A stretch of 64,000 nucleotides of DNA. Source: Rhabdophis nuchalis (lineage: Eukaryota; Chordata; Lepidosauria; Squamata; Natricidae). Position numbers and translations under genes: made by a program. Where the stretch lies: positions 70,017,619 through 70,081,618 of the forward strand of contig CM077648.1 of assembly GCA_039707465.1 (NCBI GenBank). The letters are read 5' to 3'. The notes below the pieces were generated by a model. It had not been told where the DNA came from, did no database searches, and saw only the letters and a program-made list of their open reading frames with translations. Position 1 is the first letter of the stretch. Every line of letters starts with the position of its first letter. Of the stretch, positions 9,289 to 21,105 are shown one piece after another.

Positions 9289-9694
9289 TGTCAGGGCCCC
9301 TTTCTTCGAATACTCAAGAAAGACCACACTTACGCATTGTTTGGAATGTATAAGGCTACTTTTACTGAATACAGAAGATCAAGGGACCATGGTGAAGCAG
9401 GAAGTAACTAGTTTAGGCGCGAAGAATGATTATTAAAGCTTAAGCCCACCCCAATAGCCCTAACCCCCCCCCCCAGCAGTGTCCAATGCACTTTCGTCTC
9501 CGACATCAGGTGGGCAGTTCGTCCAACACCATCATCAGCATGGAATGTGAGACCGTTAAGCCACAGATAACACCGGCCGGTAACATCTTCCACCAATCTT
9601 CCACCAGCTCACAGAATTAACCCCTATAGCCCCACCCTCCCCGTTTCCATGGCAGCCAAGCAGCATAGGGAGAAACGAAGAGCGAAGGCTGACA
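9289..9694 (-). repeat. 5' LTR of element B
   Basis: 406 bp from TGTCAG to CTGACA. Blocks shared with the A and C LTRs include the TTTCTTCG/CTCAAGAAAG region, TTTAGGCGC, and the CCCCGTTTCCATGGCAGC stretch; the rest has diverged. The bases beyond it, CTACA, would be the target duplication, but the partner is outside the window. Confidence 0.88.
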
Positions 9695-9699
9695 CTACA

Positions 9700-11250
9700 C
9701 TTGGAGATCACCAGGAGATTCACGAAATAATATAGTAAGGAACCAAACTGACTATTTTACAATAAACAAAAGATTTAGAAACTCAGTAAAATCAGCGAAG
9801 ACATACCCAGGCACAGATGTACCATCCGATCATAATCTACTACTTGCCGAAGTCCAGCTGAAACTAAAAAAGACGAAAAACCTGAATCCTCCTAAACCAA
9901 GAATTGACAGTGACTTCATCATTAAACATGGAGATAAGATCAAAGAAGAACTAGAAATGCATTTAAGAGAAACCAACAACCTAAATAATGAAGATGTAGA
10001 AGTTAATTGGAATAAATTTAAAAATGCAATAGTAGAGGTAACAAACTTAAAACAAAGATAGAGGTACTACAAGAAACAGTGTATGATGGATGAAATTCTT
10101 CATCTCATGGATAAAAGACACTCTTATAAAAATAAAAACAAAGAAAAGTACAATGAATTGCAGAAAACAATTAGAAGAAAAATTTGACTGGCAAAAGAAG
10201 TTTGCAAAGAGATGCAAAGAAATAGAAGAGACATAATATATTCATGATCATTTCAACTTACACAAAAAAGTGAAAGAAGCAGCAGGTATCTACAAAAAAG
10301 AAAACTAACAACTTAGTTGACAAGGAGGGGGAAATCATTTTGGATGGGGATGTTAAACTAAAAAGATGGAATAAATATATTGAAGACTTTTTGAGGACCC
10401 TAGGGATGATATTGATATAGGAAGTATAACAACTAGACATCACTATGGAGGAGGTTGAACACACAATAAAAATAGCAAAAACAGGAAAAGCCACAGGATC
10501 TGATGATATCCCAGTAGAAATTTTAAAATTGCTGGAAGACAATGGGAAGAAATTTTACTGCAGCTCTTCAATCAAATATATGAAACAGGAAAGATACCAA
10601 ATAATTGCTAAAGTCAACCTTTGTGACAATCCCCCCCAAAAGTAAATGCAAAGAAGTGTAATGAATACAGAACAATAAGCTTAATGAGTCATGCTTAACA
10701 CCTCAAAAACCAAGAGCATGGTCATCAGCAAATAACACATTAATTTCCCACTGATAAATTCAGAAGGAATACCACTAGAAAAAGTTGAAAGTTGAAACTG
10801 TACCTTGGTTTTAATTTGCATGAAAGCTGGGATATGATCAGAGAAGTAAAGACAAGGATAGAGAAAGCTTGAACAGCATTTTTCAAAATGAAAAAGGTAT
10901 TCTGCAGTCACGACATAAGCCTAAGTCTGAAAATCAGGCTTGTCAGATGTTACATCTTTTCTATACTGTTTTATGGAGTAGAGAGTTGGTCTCTGAAAGA
11001 AAACCACTTGAAGAAACTAGAAGCATTTGAAATGTGGATTTACAGACGGCTGTTACATATGCTTAATAAATGGGTTAACAAAATCACAAAAGAGGAGGTG
11101 ATAAGCTGCCTGGGAAAGGAAAGGGAAATCATCAAAGCCCTTAAAAAGCGAAAGTTAGAATACTTTGGACATGTGATGTGATACCCAAAAAAATACGGCA
11201 TCCTTCACTTAATCCTCCAGGGAAAGACTGAAGGCAAATGAGGTCCAGGA
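9700..11250 (+). pseudogene. Decayed non-LTR retrotransposon fragment (endonuclease end, RT pieces, C-terminus)
   Basis: Plus-strand frames broken by shifts and stops read as LINE protein: PSDHNLLLAEVQLKLKK (endonuclease end), a lysine-rich linker, VEHTIKIAKTGKATGSDDIPVEILK (start of RT), and after a large gap LKIRLVRCYIFSILFYGVESWSLK...LEAFEMWIYRRLL...LKKRKLEYFGHVM (C-terminal region). These patterns fit an RTE- or Vingi-like LINE; the exact clade is uncertain. The central RT, including the catalytic box, is missing, and 10680-10860 may be foreign or scrambled. Confidence 0.6.
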
Positions 11251-11354
11251 AGAAGAAGAATATCATGGCTTCAAAACCTAAAGGACTCATGCAGCTGTTG
11301 ACAAAAATAGGATTGCCAATATGATTGCCAATGTCTGATGACGGATTTGAAAGA

Positions 11355-11515
11355 AAATATTGGTCACCACATTACAAAAAACATGTTGAGACTTTGGAAA
11401 AAAAGCAAAGAAGAGTAACTACCGTAAGATGATTAAAGGCGTGGAGACCAAACATATGAAGAATGGTTGCAGTTTTGGGGTTTGGCTAGCCTAGAGCAAA
11501 GAAAGAACCTAGGCA
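11355..11515 (+). pseudogene. CR1 LINE fragment
   Basis: Plus-strand pieces read like the CR1 C-terminal region: LEKKQRRV-T...MIKGVETKTYEEWLQ...GLASLEQRK in broken frames, similar to the minus-strand CR1 at 24380-25200. Too short and decayed for more. Confidence 0.5.
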
Positions 11516-11615
11516 CATGATAGCAGTAGCACTTAGCACTTAGACTTATATACCACTTCACAGTGCTTTACAGCCCTCTTTAAGTGGTTTACAAAGCCAG
11601 CATATTGCTCCCAAC

Positions 11616-12681
11616 CAGTGGTGAGATTCAGATAATTTAACGGTTCGCCCAGGATCAGGTTGGCCATTGTGGAAGGTGTGGCCCATCCCTATCCTCCAAG
11701 CCTCCTGTGACAGCCAACCTGAAAATTAACACCCCCACCCCCCACTATCAAAGTGGATCCTGGGTGCTTGGTTGCCCGTTTCTCCATTGCATTACAGTGC
11801 TACACCATGTAGCTTGACCCATCTACCACCACCCAGATGCCTTTGCTTCCTCTAAGAAAGGTGGTCAAAGAAAGAGGATTCCATCATGTGCTGAATGCCA
11901 TAATTAAACCATGGCTTCCTAAGATGATACTCTGTTACTGGATAAAGCAAGGAGGGTAACTCAAGGCAGCAAGCACCTGCAGCCCCAACGAAGTGAAAGA
12001 AGAAATGTCCACCCACATCTCTTTTCCACCCCGAACAGTGTGATTCTCCTAAAGGTCTCTGGTTTGATGCGCCCACCCGCTCTGCCTCTTTTGGTGGTGC
12101 CCCTTCCATGCCTGCATTCAGGGAGGGAGAAAGCGATGGAAGAGGCAGCCATCTTGGCCTCCTTCATCAGGGTTGTGTGTGTGCATGTGGGGAGGGAGGT
12201 AGGAAAGCCAAGACTGGGGTAAGGAAGTGACTCACTCCTTTGCGGAGGTGGTGCCTTCACTCCCCCAGAGTGGAAGAGGGGGGGGCATGGGGTTGTCAGC
12301 ATCTTTCCTCCGTGGCATCTCAAACCCCTGGAGGATGACAGGGTGACTCCCAGCCTGCATAGTGGAATGTGGCACAGGGTGAGCCCAGAGAGAGGGGGGG
12401 AATGAATGGATGACTGGCCACATGGCCACTGTTGGCTTCCAGCGCCAGAGAGGGAAGTAGCCGGGTTACCGCTGCCTTTCATTGGGGCATTTGGAGCAAG
12501 ATGAGACTCCACTTGCTGTCTCTCCCCCCCCCCCCCCCTGGCATGGCAGGGCTTCCTGCTTCTCACTTAGCTACATGCAATTTGGGGGTGGCAGGTGGGG
12601 AGGATTAAGCTGGTTCACCAAACTCAACAAAAAATTACCAGTACCACTGAACCGGCGTGAACTGGCTGAATCCCACCACTG
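11616..12681. mobile_element. Non-autonomous hAT-type DNA transposon
   Basis: The ends are 16-bp terminal inverted repeats differing at one base: CAGTGGTGAGATTCAG at 11616-11631 and the complement of CAGTGGTGGGATTCAG at 12666-12681. They are flanked by an 8-bp target duplication with one mismatch, CTCCCAAC (11608-11615) and CACCCAAC (12682-12689). An 8-bp duplication and CAGTG ends fit the hAT superfamily. The 1066-bp interior is GC-rich with no recognisable transposase. The split host repeat reads TTACAAAGCCAGCATATTG before it and AACAATCTGGGTCCTCAT after. Confidence 0.75.
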
Positions 12682-12699
12682 CACCCAACAATCTGGGTC

Positions 12700-13005
12700 C
12701 TCATGATAGCAATATTGCAGTATTTGAGAGGTTGCTGCAAAGAGGAGGGGGTCAACTTATTTTCCAGAGCACCAGAAGGTAAGAGAAAAATTAATGGATG
12801 GAAACTAATCAATGAGAGATGCAACCTGGAATTAAGAAGAAACAGTGAGGACAATGAACCAGTGGAACAGTTTGTCGTCAGAAGTTGTAGGTGCTTTACA
12901 CTGAAGGTTTTTTTTTAAAAAGACTGGACAATCACTTGTCTGAAATGGCATAGGCTTGAACAGGGGATTGAACTCCAAGATCCCTTCCAGCTCTATTCTG
13001 ATTGA
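12700..13005 (+). pseudogene. CR1 LINE 3' end
   Basis: Plus-strand codons read ILQYLRGCCKEEGVNLFSRAPEGK, then VEQFVVRSC, then LDNHLSEM, followed by the CR1 terminal motif CCAAGATCCCTTCCAGCTCTATTCTG up to about 13000. This is the last stretch of CR1 ORF2 with its short 3' UTR. Confidence 0.7.
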
Positions 13006-14285
13006 TTACTACCTGTAAATAATCCAATACATTAATTCATTTTTATATTGTTCAGTATAAATTGTACCATATATTCTATTACATTGGTTTTTCAGATTGT
13101 AATCCTTTTCTTAACATGGATCAATATCTAATCTATGTACCAGGGCATCATTTTTGGTCTCAGTACATATTTGTGTTCCCTCCAACATCATAGCACCATT
13201 TCAGAATGGTCTTTCATTAGTGTAAATAGATATAAAACAAAGATGTAAAGTAATTTTATGTATTTCTTTGTTTGGTGTTATACTTTTCATGCCCCTGTGT
13301 ACAAGTGCTATTAGGTAATAAATATCATTTGTACCCAATTATAACTACATTAAAGTCTGAATATCATCTTAGAAAAGGGAGGAGGGAAAATAGAAAAACA
13401 ATTTTCTGGTCTTGATTGAGCAAGAACATCTAAGAAAGCTCCGGATTCACACACACAACCCTGGGCCTTAGAACATTAAATAAATGGCTTTAAGCTTTAA
13501 CATCCAATATAATTCAATATAATAACTCAACTTTGTATAGTTTGACTCATGTTTTAAACATGAGTACTTAATACTCTAGTTCTTTCTGTGAAGTTTTCTA
13601 AGTTATTTTATATTCAGCTGTACCCCTAGCACCAACACTGGTTTGACTTATTAATTTTAGTTATTGGTAGGAATGTGTATTTTTAACCTTGTTAGGAATG
13701 TAATCCTAGTGTTGTGTTGGCAATATCTATAAGCCATGATTGGAATTTGTGAGATGTGATTGACTGCTGTTTCTTCAATCAGCCATAAGAGGGAGCCAGA
13801 ATTACTGTTAGACGCTGATCTCTTGGATGAAGGCTCTGCATGTCGGTTAGATCAGCAAAGCAAAGAGGATCATGAGTTGAGCAACTGTAAGCCAATTGTT
13901 TGAGTTATACACTGTATTTGATTCAGGACTACTTATCACTTGTTTGTGAAAAAGTGTCTCTTACTTTATTTTTCCACCGCAAGTAAAAGTCTACTTGTTT
14001 TACCTTCAGTGTCTGTTACTGTTAGTGTGGATACCTAGAAACATATCTCTTGCTACATTCCATTGCACATTTTCGGTCTCCTAATGGAGATATCCTTAAC
14101 AAACCTGAAGAAACTCTCTCTCTCTTTGTGTGTGTATGTAAGAAACAAAACATTAGGCTAGTAAAAGCTAGATATAATAAATTTATATCAGTAAGTTTAA
14201 TAGCTCTCTTCTCCATGAGTGTCAGACTCTTGGCAGCTGTTTCAACTAAAAGTAATTCTGCCAGGGAAGATCCTCACTGACTTCC
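13006..14285. other. Interval without recognisable gene; possible solo LTR at 13690-14041
   Basis: AT-rich sequence with no supported coding region. From 13690 (TGTTAGGAATG) to about 14041 (CCTAGAAACA) it has TG...CA ends and an LTR-like length and base composition, but I found no clear flanking duplication, so the solo LTR is a guess. Confidence 0.25.
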
Positions 14286-14295
14286 TTAACAAGAT

Positions 14296-14890
14296 ATTAT
14301 GGAAATGGAAAAGGTGCAGAAGAGGGCAACCAGAATGATTAGGGGGCTGGAACACCTTCCTTACCATCTGAGGCTGCAACGGCTGGGCCTCTTCACTCTA
14401 GAACGACGGCACCTGAAAGGTGACCTGATTGAAGTCTATAAAATCATGCACGGTGTGGACAAAGTCAAAAAGGAAAAACTGTTTTCGCAAAACACTAAAA
14501 CTAGGGGGCACTCCATGAAACTTTTGATAGCTAAACCTCAAACAAATAAGAGGAAGTACTTTTTCACCCAGAGGATCACTGGTCTATGGAACTCCCTGCC
14601 AGAAGAAGTGGTGACAGCTGTAAGCCTCGACACCTTTAAGAAAGGATTAGATGAGTTCATGGAGAACAAGGGTATCAATGGCTATCATTATGGATGTCTA
14701 AGGACACTCTCCGGGATGGAGAGATAGGCAGGATATTCCTCAATGCCATTTGCAGGGAATCATAAGCAGGTGAAGACATCTGCTTGGGAATACCCTGAAG
14801 CAAATGGTGAGCCACTGTGTGAGACAGAATGCTGGACCGGATGGGCTGTGGCCTGTTCCAGCAAGGCTGTTCTTACGTTCTTAAGATTTA
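14296..14890 (+). pseudogene. CR1 LINE C-terminus and 3' UTR
   Basis: The 142-codon frame (14299-14727) reads EKVQKRATRMIRGLEHLPYHLRLQRLG and WNSLPEEVVTA, typical of the C-terminal region after RT in CR1 LINEs. The 3' UTR that follows (GCTGGACCGGATGGGCTGTGGCCTG...AGCAAGGCTGTTCTTACGTTCTTAAG) is the characteristic CR1 terminus. The 5' part is missing, as in most CR1 copies. Confidence 0.85.
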
Positions 14891-15835
14891 TTGAAAAAAA
14901 GAAATAATGCTACAAGAATTGTTTCTTTCCAGTTTATCTTTCAGTAATTGTGGTAGAGGCTTTCTCATTTTTATTGTAATACCTTTCTTGTAAATTGATC
15001 AGAAGAAAATTCTTTTTCACTAAAAATGGAGAAGTCTATAGGAGAATGCTTAGAAAATCATCTACGCATCTTAATTCCAGTGCTGCATACTCAAGAGAGT
15101 GTCTCATTTGGCATCCTCACACTAAACCAGGCATATGAAAGAGGCAGAACTCTCACATCCTGTGTGACTTTCTAGCAAAGCAAAACTCTGAGTGCGAAAA
15201 AAGAAATAAATCTGTAGTGCTACCTCTTTGTGCTGCAGGAGTATTGATAGGGAAATCACCCTGTTTTCCCTTCCTTTGGGGGAAATAGAACTCATGACTT
15301 CTCATGAGAGATCAGTACAATCAAAACATGTTTTAAAAAGAGGCTATAAAATGATTTTTTAGCTTTAGGTAGTCACCACCAAATATTCAGTGGCAAACAG
15401 AGGTCAAATCTAAGATAGCAACTAAAGGATTTCTCATTGTAGCTCTGGCAGCCTATAAAATGATGCTGATTTCCTCTTTTTAGAAGCTATAAAAAGATTC
15501 TCCACTACAGAAGTATCTCTGAGCTTGTAAGAACAACATCATATCAGATGTTAAACAAATATTTAAAATAAAAATTAGCATTATGCAACAAGTCCAGCTG
15601 AACATTATTCTACCTATCTTTCAAATATATTTGTTGTTCTGACTAATCATGATTAATCATGGGCTTGCCCTCCAGATATCTGGGGACTCAAGTCAGTTAA
15701 TTGGAGACTGCAAGAGAGATGAAAGAACCATAATTGGTCTTCTATGCCTACCTTTGTTATCAATGTTTTAAAATGGCTAACTATTTTCCCCCCGGTAGAA
15801 AGGAGAAGGTATGGGGATAATTTCCCTGCAAATGG
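14891..15835. other. Non-coding interval, nothing recognised
   Basis: AT-rich; no long frame with recognisable motifs and no clear repeat ends. Confidence 0.4.
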
Positions 15836-17950
15836 ATTTTTTTTTTAATTTAGTTTGTCAAACATGTACAAGATAACAGGTATAAGTATAAACATGGACA
15901 TGAACAAAGGAAATGAGTACAAATAAATGGGAACGGTAGGACAGGGATGGTAGGCACATTGCTGCGTTTATGCATGCCCCCTTTACAGACATCTTAGGAA
16001 TGGGGTCAGGGCCATGATCGACAGTCTAAGGTTGAAGCTGTGGGGGTTTGAGGATGTAACAATGGAGTCAGGTAAAGCATTCCAGGCATTGACCACTTTG
16101 TTGCTGAAGTTGTATTTTCTGCAATTGAGTTTGGAGCAGTTAGTCTTAAGTTTGTATCAATTGTTTGCCTGTGTATTATTGAGGTTGAAGCTGAAGTAGT
16201 CATTGATAGGTAGGACGTTGCAGCAGACAATTTTGTGTACTATGCTTAGGTCAGACATATGTGGACTAGTTCCAGGTTGTCCAAGCCCACAGTTTTGAGC
16301 CTGGTGGCATAAGGGATTTTATTGTGATCAGAGGAGTGGAGTACTCGTCTTATGAAAAACCTCTGTACCCGCTCAATTGTATTAATGTCCGATATATAGT
16401 GTGGATTCCAGGCAGACAAGCTTTATTCAAGAATTGGTCTCGCAAAGTTTCATATGTCTTAGTTTGCAGTACAATGTTACCCGAGAAGAAGCTTTGCAAA
16501 ATTAGGTTAACAGCTCTTAATGCCTTTTTGGCAATGCTGTTACAGTGAGCTCTGGGGATTAGATCATTTGAGATGAGTACTCCTAGGTCCTTGACAGAGT
16601 GAGGGTTGTCTATGAGTCATATCTACCCAGCTTGTATTTGGTGTCCTGATTTTTGTTACCAATGTGTAAGACAGAGTGGTGTTAAATAGTTTTAAGTCAT
16701 CAGCAAAGAGGATGCAACTGCTTATAATATGATCGCAATTGTCATTTATGTAAAGCAGAAAGAGTGTGGGTCCTAAAATGCTGCCTTGAGGGACACCACT
16801 GTTATCTGGGGCCAGGTTTGATAGGGCACTGCCTATTTTGACTGCTTGTTGCTGTTTGACAGGAACACGGTTATCTACTTGTGCAGGGATCTGGAAATGC
16901 CGTAAGAGCTTAGTTTTAGTAGAAGTTTGTTGTGTACCACTGAATCAAAGGCTTTGCAGAAGTCTATGTAAATTGCTTTACCCTGGTCAAGTTGTGTGGT
17001 CCAAATGTTTCTGCAGTGAAGGAGTTGCAGATTACAGGACAAATTTTTCCTGAAACCAAACTGCTTGTTAGAAAGCAGGTTGTTTGTCTCTAAATGGAGC
17101 ATGATGGATTGGTTTATAATTGATTCCATGACTTTACACAGTAAAATTGATCTGTAATTTTCTACTAGGCTGGGGTCTCCCTTTTTAAAAATAGGTATGA
17201 CCATGGCTAATGACCATAGGTCGGGCAAGGAGATGATTCTGAAAGATATGTCATTGATTGTGGTTAGAGGTTCGGCTATGGCAGTGGAAAGCTTTTTCAA
17301 AAAGTAGGCACATAAGCCATCAGGGTCAATTGATAGAGATGGCTTTAGGTTGCGTAGTGCCATTTCAACATTATCTACTGTAAAATCAATATGTCACAGA
17401 TCGTTGCAATTAGTTGTGGTATGACTAGGAAATGTGGGGTAGCAGCCATAGCTGCTGACAAAGACTTAACTGAAGAACATGTTGAAGAGGTTGGCCTTAA
17501 CAGCTTCATCATTACAATCTTCCCCATTAGGCCTTTTTGGGGGTGGAATAATTTTTGAGTCTTTTAAGTTTGGCATTTACAAAATTATAGAAGGCTCGGG
17601 TGGATGTCGAGTGTAACAGCTCTTCCTTTTGTTTGCAATGGTAATTGTTGCATTCTGTCTTTATCTGGCAGCATAGCAGTTTTTAAAGTTAGCTACGTAG
17701 TCAGTTTTATTTTTTCGCCAGATTTTTTTTTTATTGAAGCATTCTTACCATAAGGTAATTTGTTAGGGTTTTTTTGGCTTTGGGAGTTATTAATGGTATG
17801 TTTTGTCAAATTCTTTGCAAATTATTTGTGACTCAATATGGGTTGTGAATGAACTTAATTCATAGCCATTGAAATAAAAAGAGGGTTTTTGGGACTAAGT
17901 GTGTGCTTTTTACGTCTCAGGAAGCTTAGGTCATAACAGAACCATAGTAT
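15836..17950 (-). pseudogene. CR1/Jockey-superfamily LINE, RT to C-terminus, decayed
   Basis: On the minus strand 16875-17363 is open and reads SLSIDPDGLCAYFLKK, VIPIFKKGDPSLVENYRS, LLSNKQFGFRKNLSC and IYIDFCKAFDSVVHNKLLLKL: RT fingers and the first palm motif (F-AFDSV). Further down, broken frames give the GVPQGSILGP-like and FADDLK-like boxes (about 16690-16800) and a C-terminal region at 16006-16230. The 3' end is an A-rich tail at about 15836-15850 (a T-run on the plus strand). No endonuclease is seen, so it is 5'-truncated or decayed. Confidence 0.75.
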
Positions 17951-19465
17951 TAGTTCAACTACTAATTCCAAATTCAGGGAATTTCTTATGTTTAATATCC
18001 TTTATTTTGGACAGACTGTACAGTTTGGTATTTTGTTTTAAAGGATAAGGTACAATTGTAATTTTTTAAAGGAAACAATTCAGTTGCAAGAAATTATCAA
18101 TATTTTTAATGGGAAGTGTGATTTTCCTACCAGAATAAAATGATCCTAATGTTCTCCCTTTTCCAAAAAGCCCTGGCAGATTTCCCCCAGTCAGGGTAAG
18201 GCTTGTCCTGAAGCATCATATCGGTCACCTGAAGTGAAGAGACAAGAGAGATAAATTATGCAGTTCAGTTTAAGGAGAAAAAAATTTGCATTATGCTTGG
18301 GGGTATAGAAAAAAATCCTTATGTACATATGCCACAGGATTATTCTTGGTCTAGAATACATTTGTTTGAAACAATTCAAAGAAGAAAAGAGAAAAGAAAA
18401 AAAAGGAGAAATCTCTTCAGGAACAAACTTGACATTTAAAAATAAACAATATGCAAGGAAAGGAGTTGGTCAGCATTATGATTGGACAGTTATATTGGAT
18501 TATAAAGTGCCAAAAGAAGTTGACAAAGGACCTGGGAAAGGGGAAAAAAAGAGATGGAGACCACGAATTATAGAAGAGACAAATTTAATCCACTGCTGGA
18601 AAGACACCGGCTGAAAAGGGAAATTACTATCCCTTGATGAGTAATAACTAGCCAGGCTGTGTTTAAAACACATTATTAGCTAATTGACTGTCAATAACAA
18701 TTATAGACATCTACAATAAGACTAATTATAATAAATGTTTTAGTTAATGATATACATTTACTTATCTACAGATGAAAAGTTACACTACTTAGATGGTTAT
18801 AGAATGTTATTGGAAAATTATTAATTAATTAATAACTACTTATAAAATTCTAGATTGTTCTATATTATATTATTATGGAATTTATATTGGTATGATGGGA
18901 CTAAATAAGGGATGTTAATAGTTAGCCAGGCTTTAAAGATACTCTTAAAGAAGAAATAGATTGATGTCAAAATATTTGATAAGAACTGTGGATATTAATA
19001 TTAAGCTACATGATAAATTGTTAGACTTAAAATTTATAAAATGAGATTACCTATGAATAATAACTATTTCAGAGAGGCACAGAATTTATGAACACTCGGT
19101 TAGAATGTCCTTTAAAGGACATTATTTAGAGTGGACTCTTCCTTTTTAAATCTATTTAAATCTATCTATTTGTTGTTGGTTTTTCTCTCTTTCGGTTGGT
19201 TTTATAAATACCTTATATAAAAGGATGTTAAAACAACTAGTAAGATTAGGGTTGAGATATAAGAATTGTAATAATCGATATGAAAAACAAGTGATAAATT
19301 TTGAAGAACATTATAGAAACCTATGATAATTTGATACATTCTTAAAAATTGATAGCCTGTAAGGAAAAATGGCTTATCGGTGTTGTTGTTTTTTCCTGTG
19401 AAGTTTGTATTATTTGTGTTTGTTAAAAAAATTAAAAAAATATTATTTAAAAAAAAGAAGAAGTT
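17951..19465 (+). other. AT-rich interval, probably a LINE 3' region ending in an A-rich tail
   Basis: No recognisable protein. The right end is A-rich (TTAAAAAAATTAAAAAAATATTATTTAAAAAAAAG, about 19424-19460) and abuts the gypsy RT fragment abruptly. That suggests a plus-strand LINE 3' UTR inserted there, but family and left boundary are unknown. Confidence 0.35.
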
Positions 19466-21105
19466 TGCAAACTCCAGGAAACTCTACAGTTGCTTGTGCA
19501 TGCAGGGAGGAGCCCAGTCAATCATCTCTGGGTTCATCTTCACACCCTTGTGGGGTATCCGGTATCCCAGGTAGTCTACCTTATCCTTGTGGAATTCACA
19601 TTTAGACAACTTTGCATAAAGCTTATTGGCATGGAAATTATTTAGGACTTCCCAGACAAGTTTTACAAGCTCAGTTTTTGTTTTTGTATATATTAAAATG
19701 TCATCTAAATACACCAAAAACGTTTTGGGTAGGTGCTCATATAGCACCTCATTTATAAGTTGCATAAACACAGCAGGAGCACCTTGTAGTCCAAATGGAA
19801 GCACGTTGAATTGATTTTTTAACACCCAAGGGGGTGTTAAAAGCTGTTTTCCATTCCAAGATTTCTCCCTTGGATAGGTGGGCTAACATGTCCTTCATGA
19901 GGAGAAGTGGGTACATGTTCTCTATGCTTACTGTGTTTAAATTTCTTTTTTTTTAAAAACAATTTTATTGGTTTTACAGGTTATAGAAAAGGAAAGGGGT
20001 ATATAGGGTTCATAAAAAATATTTTGGAGCTTCAATGTCAGGGTTGGTGGTTGCACCCGGGTCTTCATACAAAATATAATTGATTAAATGGTGGTTAGAG
20101 ATACATATATATCACATTTTAAAATTCATACATTCAATCTTTGTTTCATATTAACATCCGTTACAGGAATTACAGCAATTTAAAATAAACTTATTTCTGG
20201 GATCTGAGTCTCTTTGCTATTATATCTTCTTCCTCCTTCCCTCCCGTGGGTGGGGCCAAGGCCCCTCCCGTCCCCTCTTGTTCATCTCCCAGAATAGAGG
20301 CGTGTTTTTTGAGAAAGGCCTCTGCCTCTCCTACTGTTTTAATTCTGGTTCTACCTCCATCCCAGAATACCAATATTCCTTCAGGCATTAACCATTTGAA
20401 CCAAATTCCGTTTTTGTATAATTTTTTGGACAAGAAGGAGTACTTCCTTCTTGTTTCTCTAATTTTTTTTGGAATTTGCTTCAATATGTTAATGTCTTTT
20501 TGTTGATACTTCAAAGGCCCCTCTCATTGCGCCCTTAGTATCTCATCCCACGTGGACCGTCTTAAAAATTTAATATGAATCTCTCTGGGTACTTCATTTA
20601 TTCTGGCATATGCTGAGTTAATTCTATAAATCAGGTCTATTTCCCCCCGAATGTATTCTTTATTTTTTTTAATGTAATCTGCTAAGATTGTACTCATCAG
20701 GTCTCTGAGGTCCTCCCTCTCAGGAATATTTTACTCTGGTTTCTCTTCAGATCATATAAATCTTTCGCCTTTTACTGTGTTTAAATTTCTATAGTCCCCA
20801 AGACCTATATTTCTCTTCTCAGAACAACACTGGGACAGCGATTTTTGGTCATGTTGGTTCAAGGAAGTCCCTAACCAGGTTGTTATCTATGAAGATCCTC
20901 AATTCCTCGAGTTCTCTGGAGGACATGCTATATATCTTGGATTTTGCTAGTTTTTTCAATCGACCATTGCTCTCCTGGGATGCCTCATTTCTTTTGAGGG
21001 CATTGCTATGGAACTGAGCAAGTTTGAATCCCTGCACAGTTGGCAACCTCCGTAGTGAGTTAAGGATATCCAGTGACTCCTCGGGTTCACCAACTACTAT
21101 TGGAC
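19466..21105 (-). pseudogene. Gypsy RT fragment (minus strand), split by an ORF1-only LINE
   Basis: The 19484-19825 frame reads FNVLPFGLQGAPAVFMQLINEVLYEHL, the catalytic box in VYLDDILIY, and CEFHKDKVDYLGYRI. Across the LINE insertion the same strand continues near 20849-21100 with KSKIYSMSSRELEELRIFIDNNL, the region just before RT. The strand is opposite to the RNase H/integrase half that starts near 21110. The two halves belong to one chromovirus-like element related to A, B and C. Confidence 0.8.
19947..20771 (-). mobile_element. ORF1-only LINE copy (5'-truncated) in gypsy RT
   Basis: Minus-strand copy flanked by a perfect 19-bp duplication, TTACTGTGTTTAAATTTCT (19928-19946 and 20772-20790). 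The 3' end is an A-rich tail (T-run on the plus strand from 19947). ORF1 C-terminal codons occupy 20191-20514 (ILKQIPKKIRETRRKYSFLSKKLYK, GIWFKWLMPEGILVFW, stop after KRLRSQK). The next 244 bp to the tail are 3' UTR with no ORF2. Confidence 0.85.

Larger units (their letters stand above)
4889..9694 (-). mobile_element. Element B: Ty3/gypsy chromovirus (Tf1/sushi-like), host of element A
   Basis: Minus-strand element with 5' LTR (9289-9694), self-complementary primer-binding site, gag, and pol down to the integrase C-terminal region, where A is inserted. The remaining pol is at 1-107 and the 3' LTR is outside the window. It has one integrase nonsense codon and frameshifts in gag, so it is a decayed copy. 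Protein order and motifs match A and C closely, but the LTR and primer site differ, marking a separate subfamily. Confidence 0.9.

Noticed and set aside
11961..12566. 201-codon minus-strand frame within the hAT element
   Set aside because: GC-rich interior with open frames on both strands; no transposase motif. Treated as chance.
13690..14041. Possible solo LTR (TG...CA ends)
   Set aside because: No duplication and no internal region, so kept only as a low-confidence note inside the interval entry.
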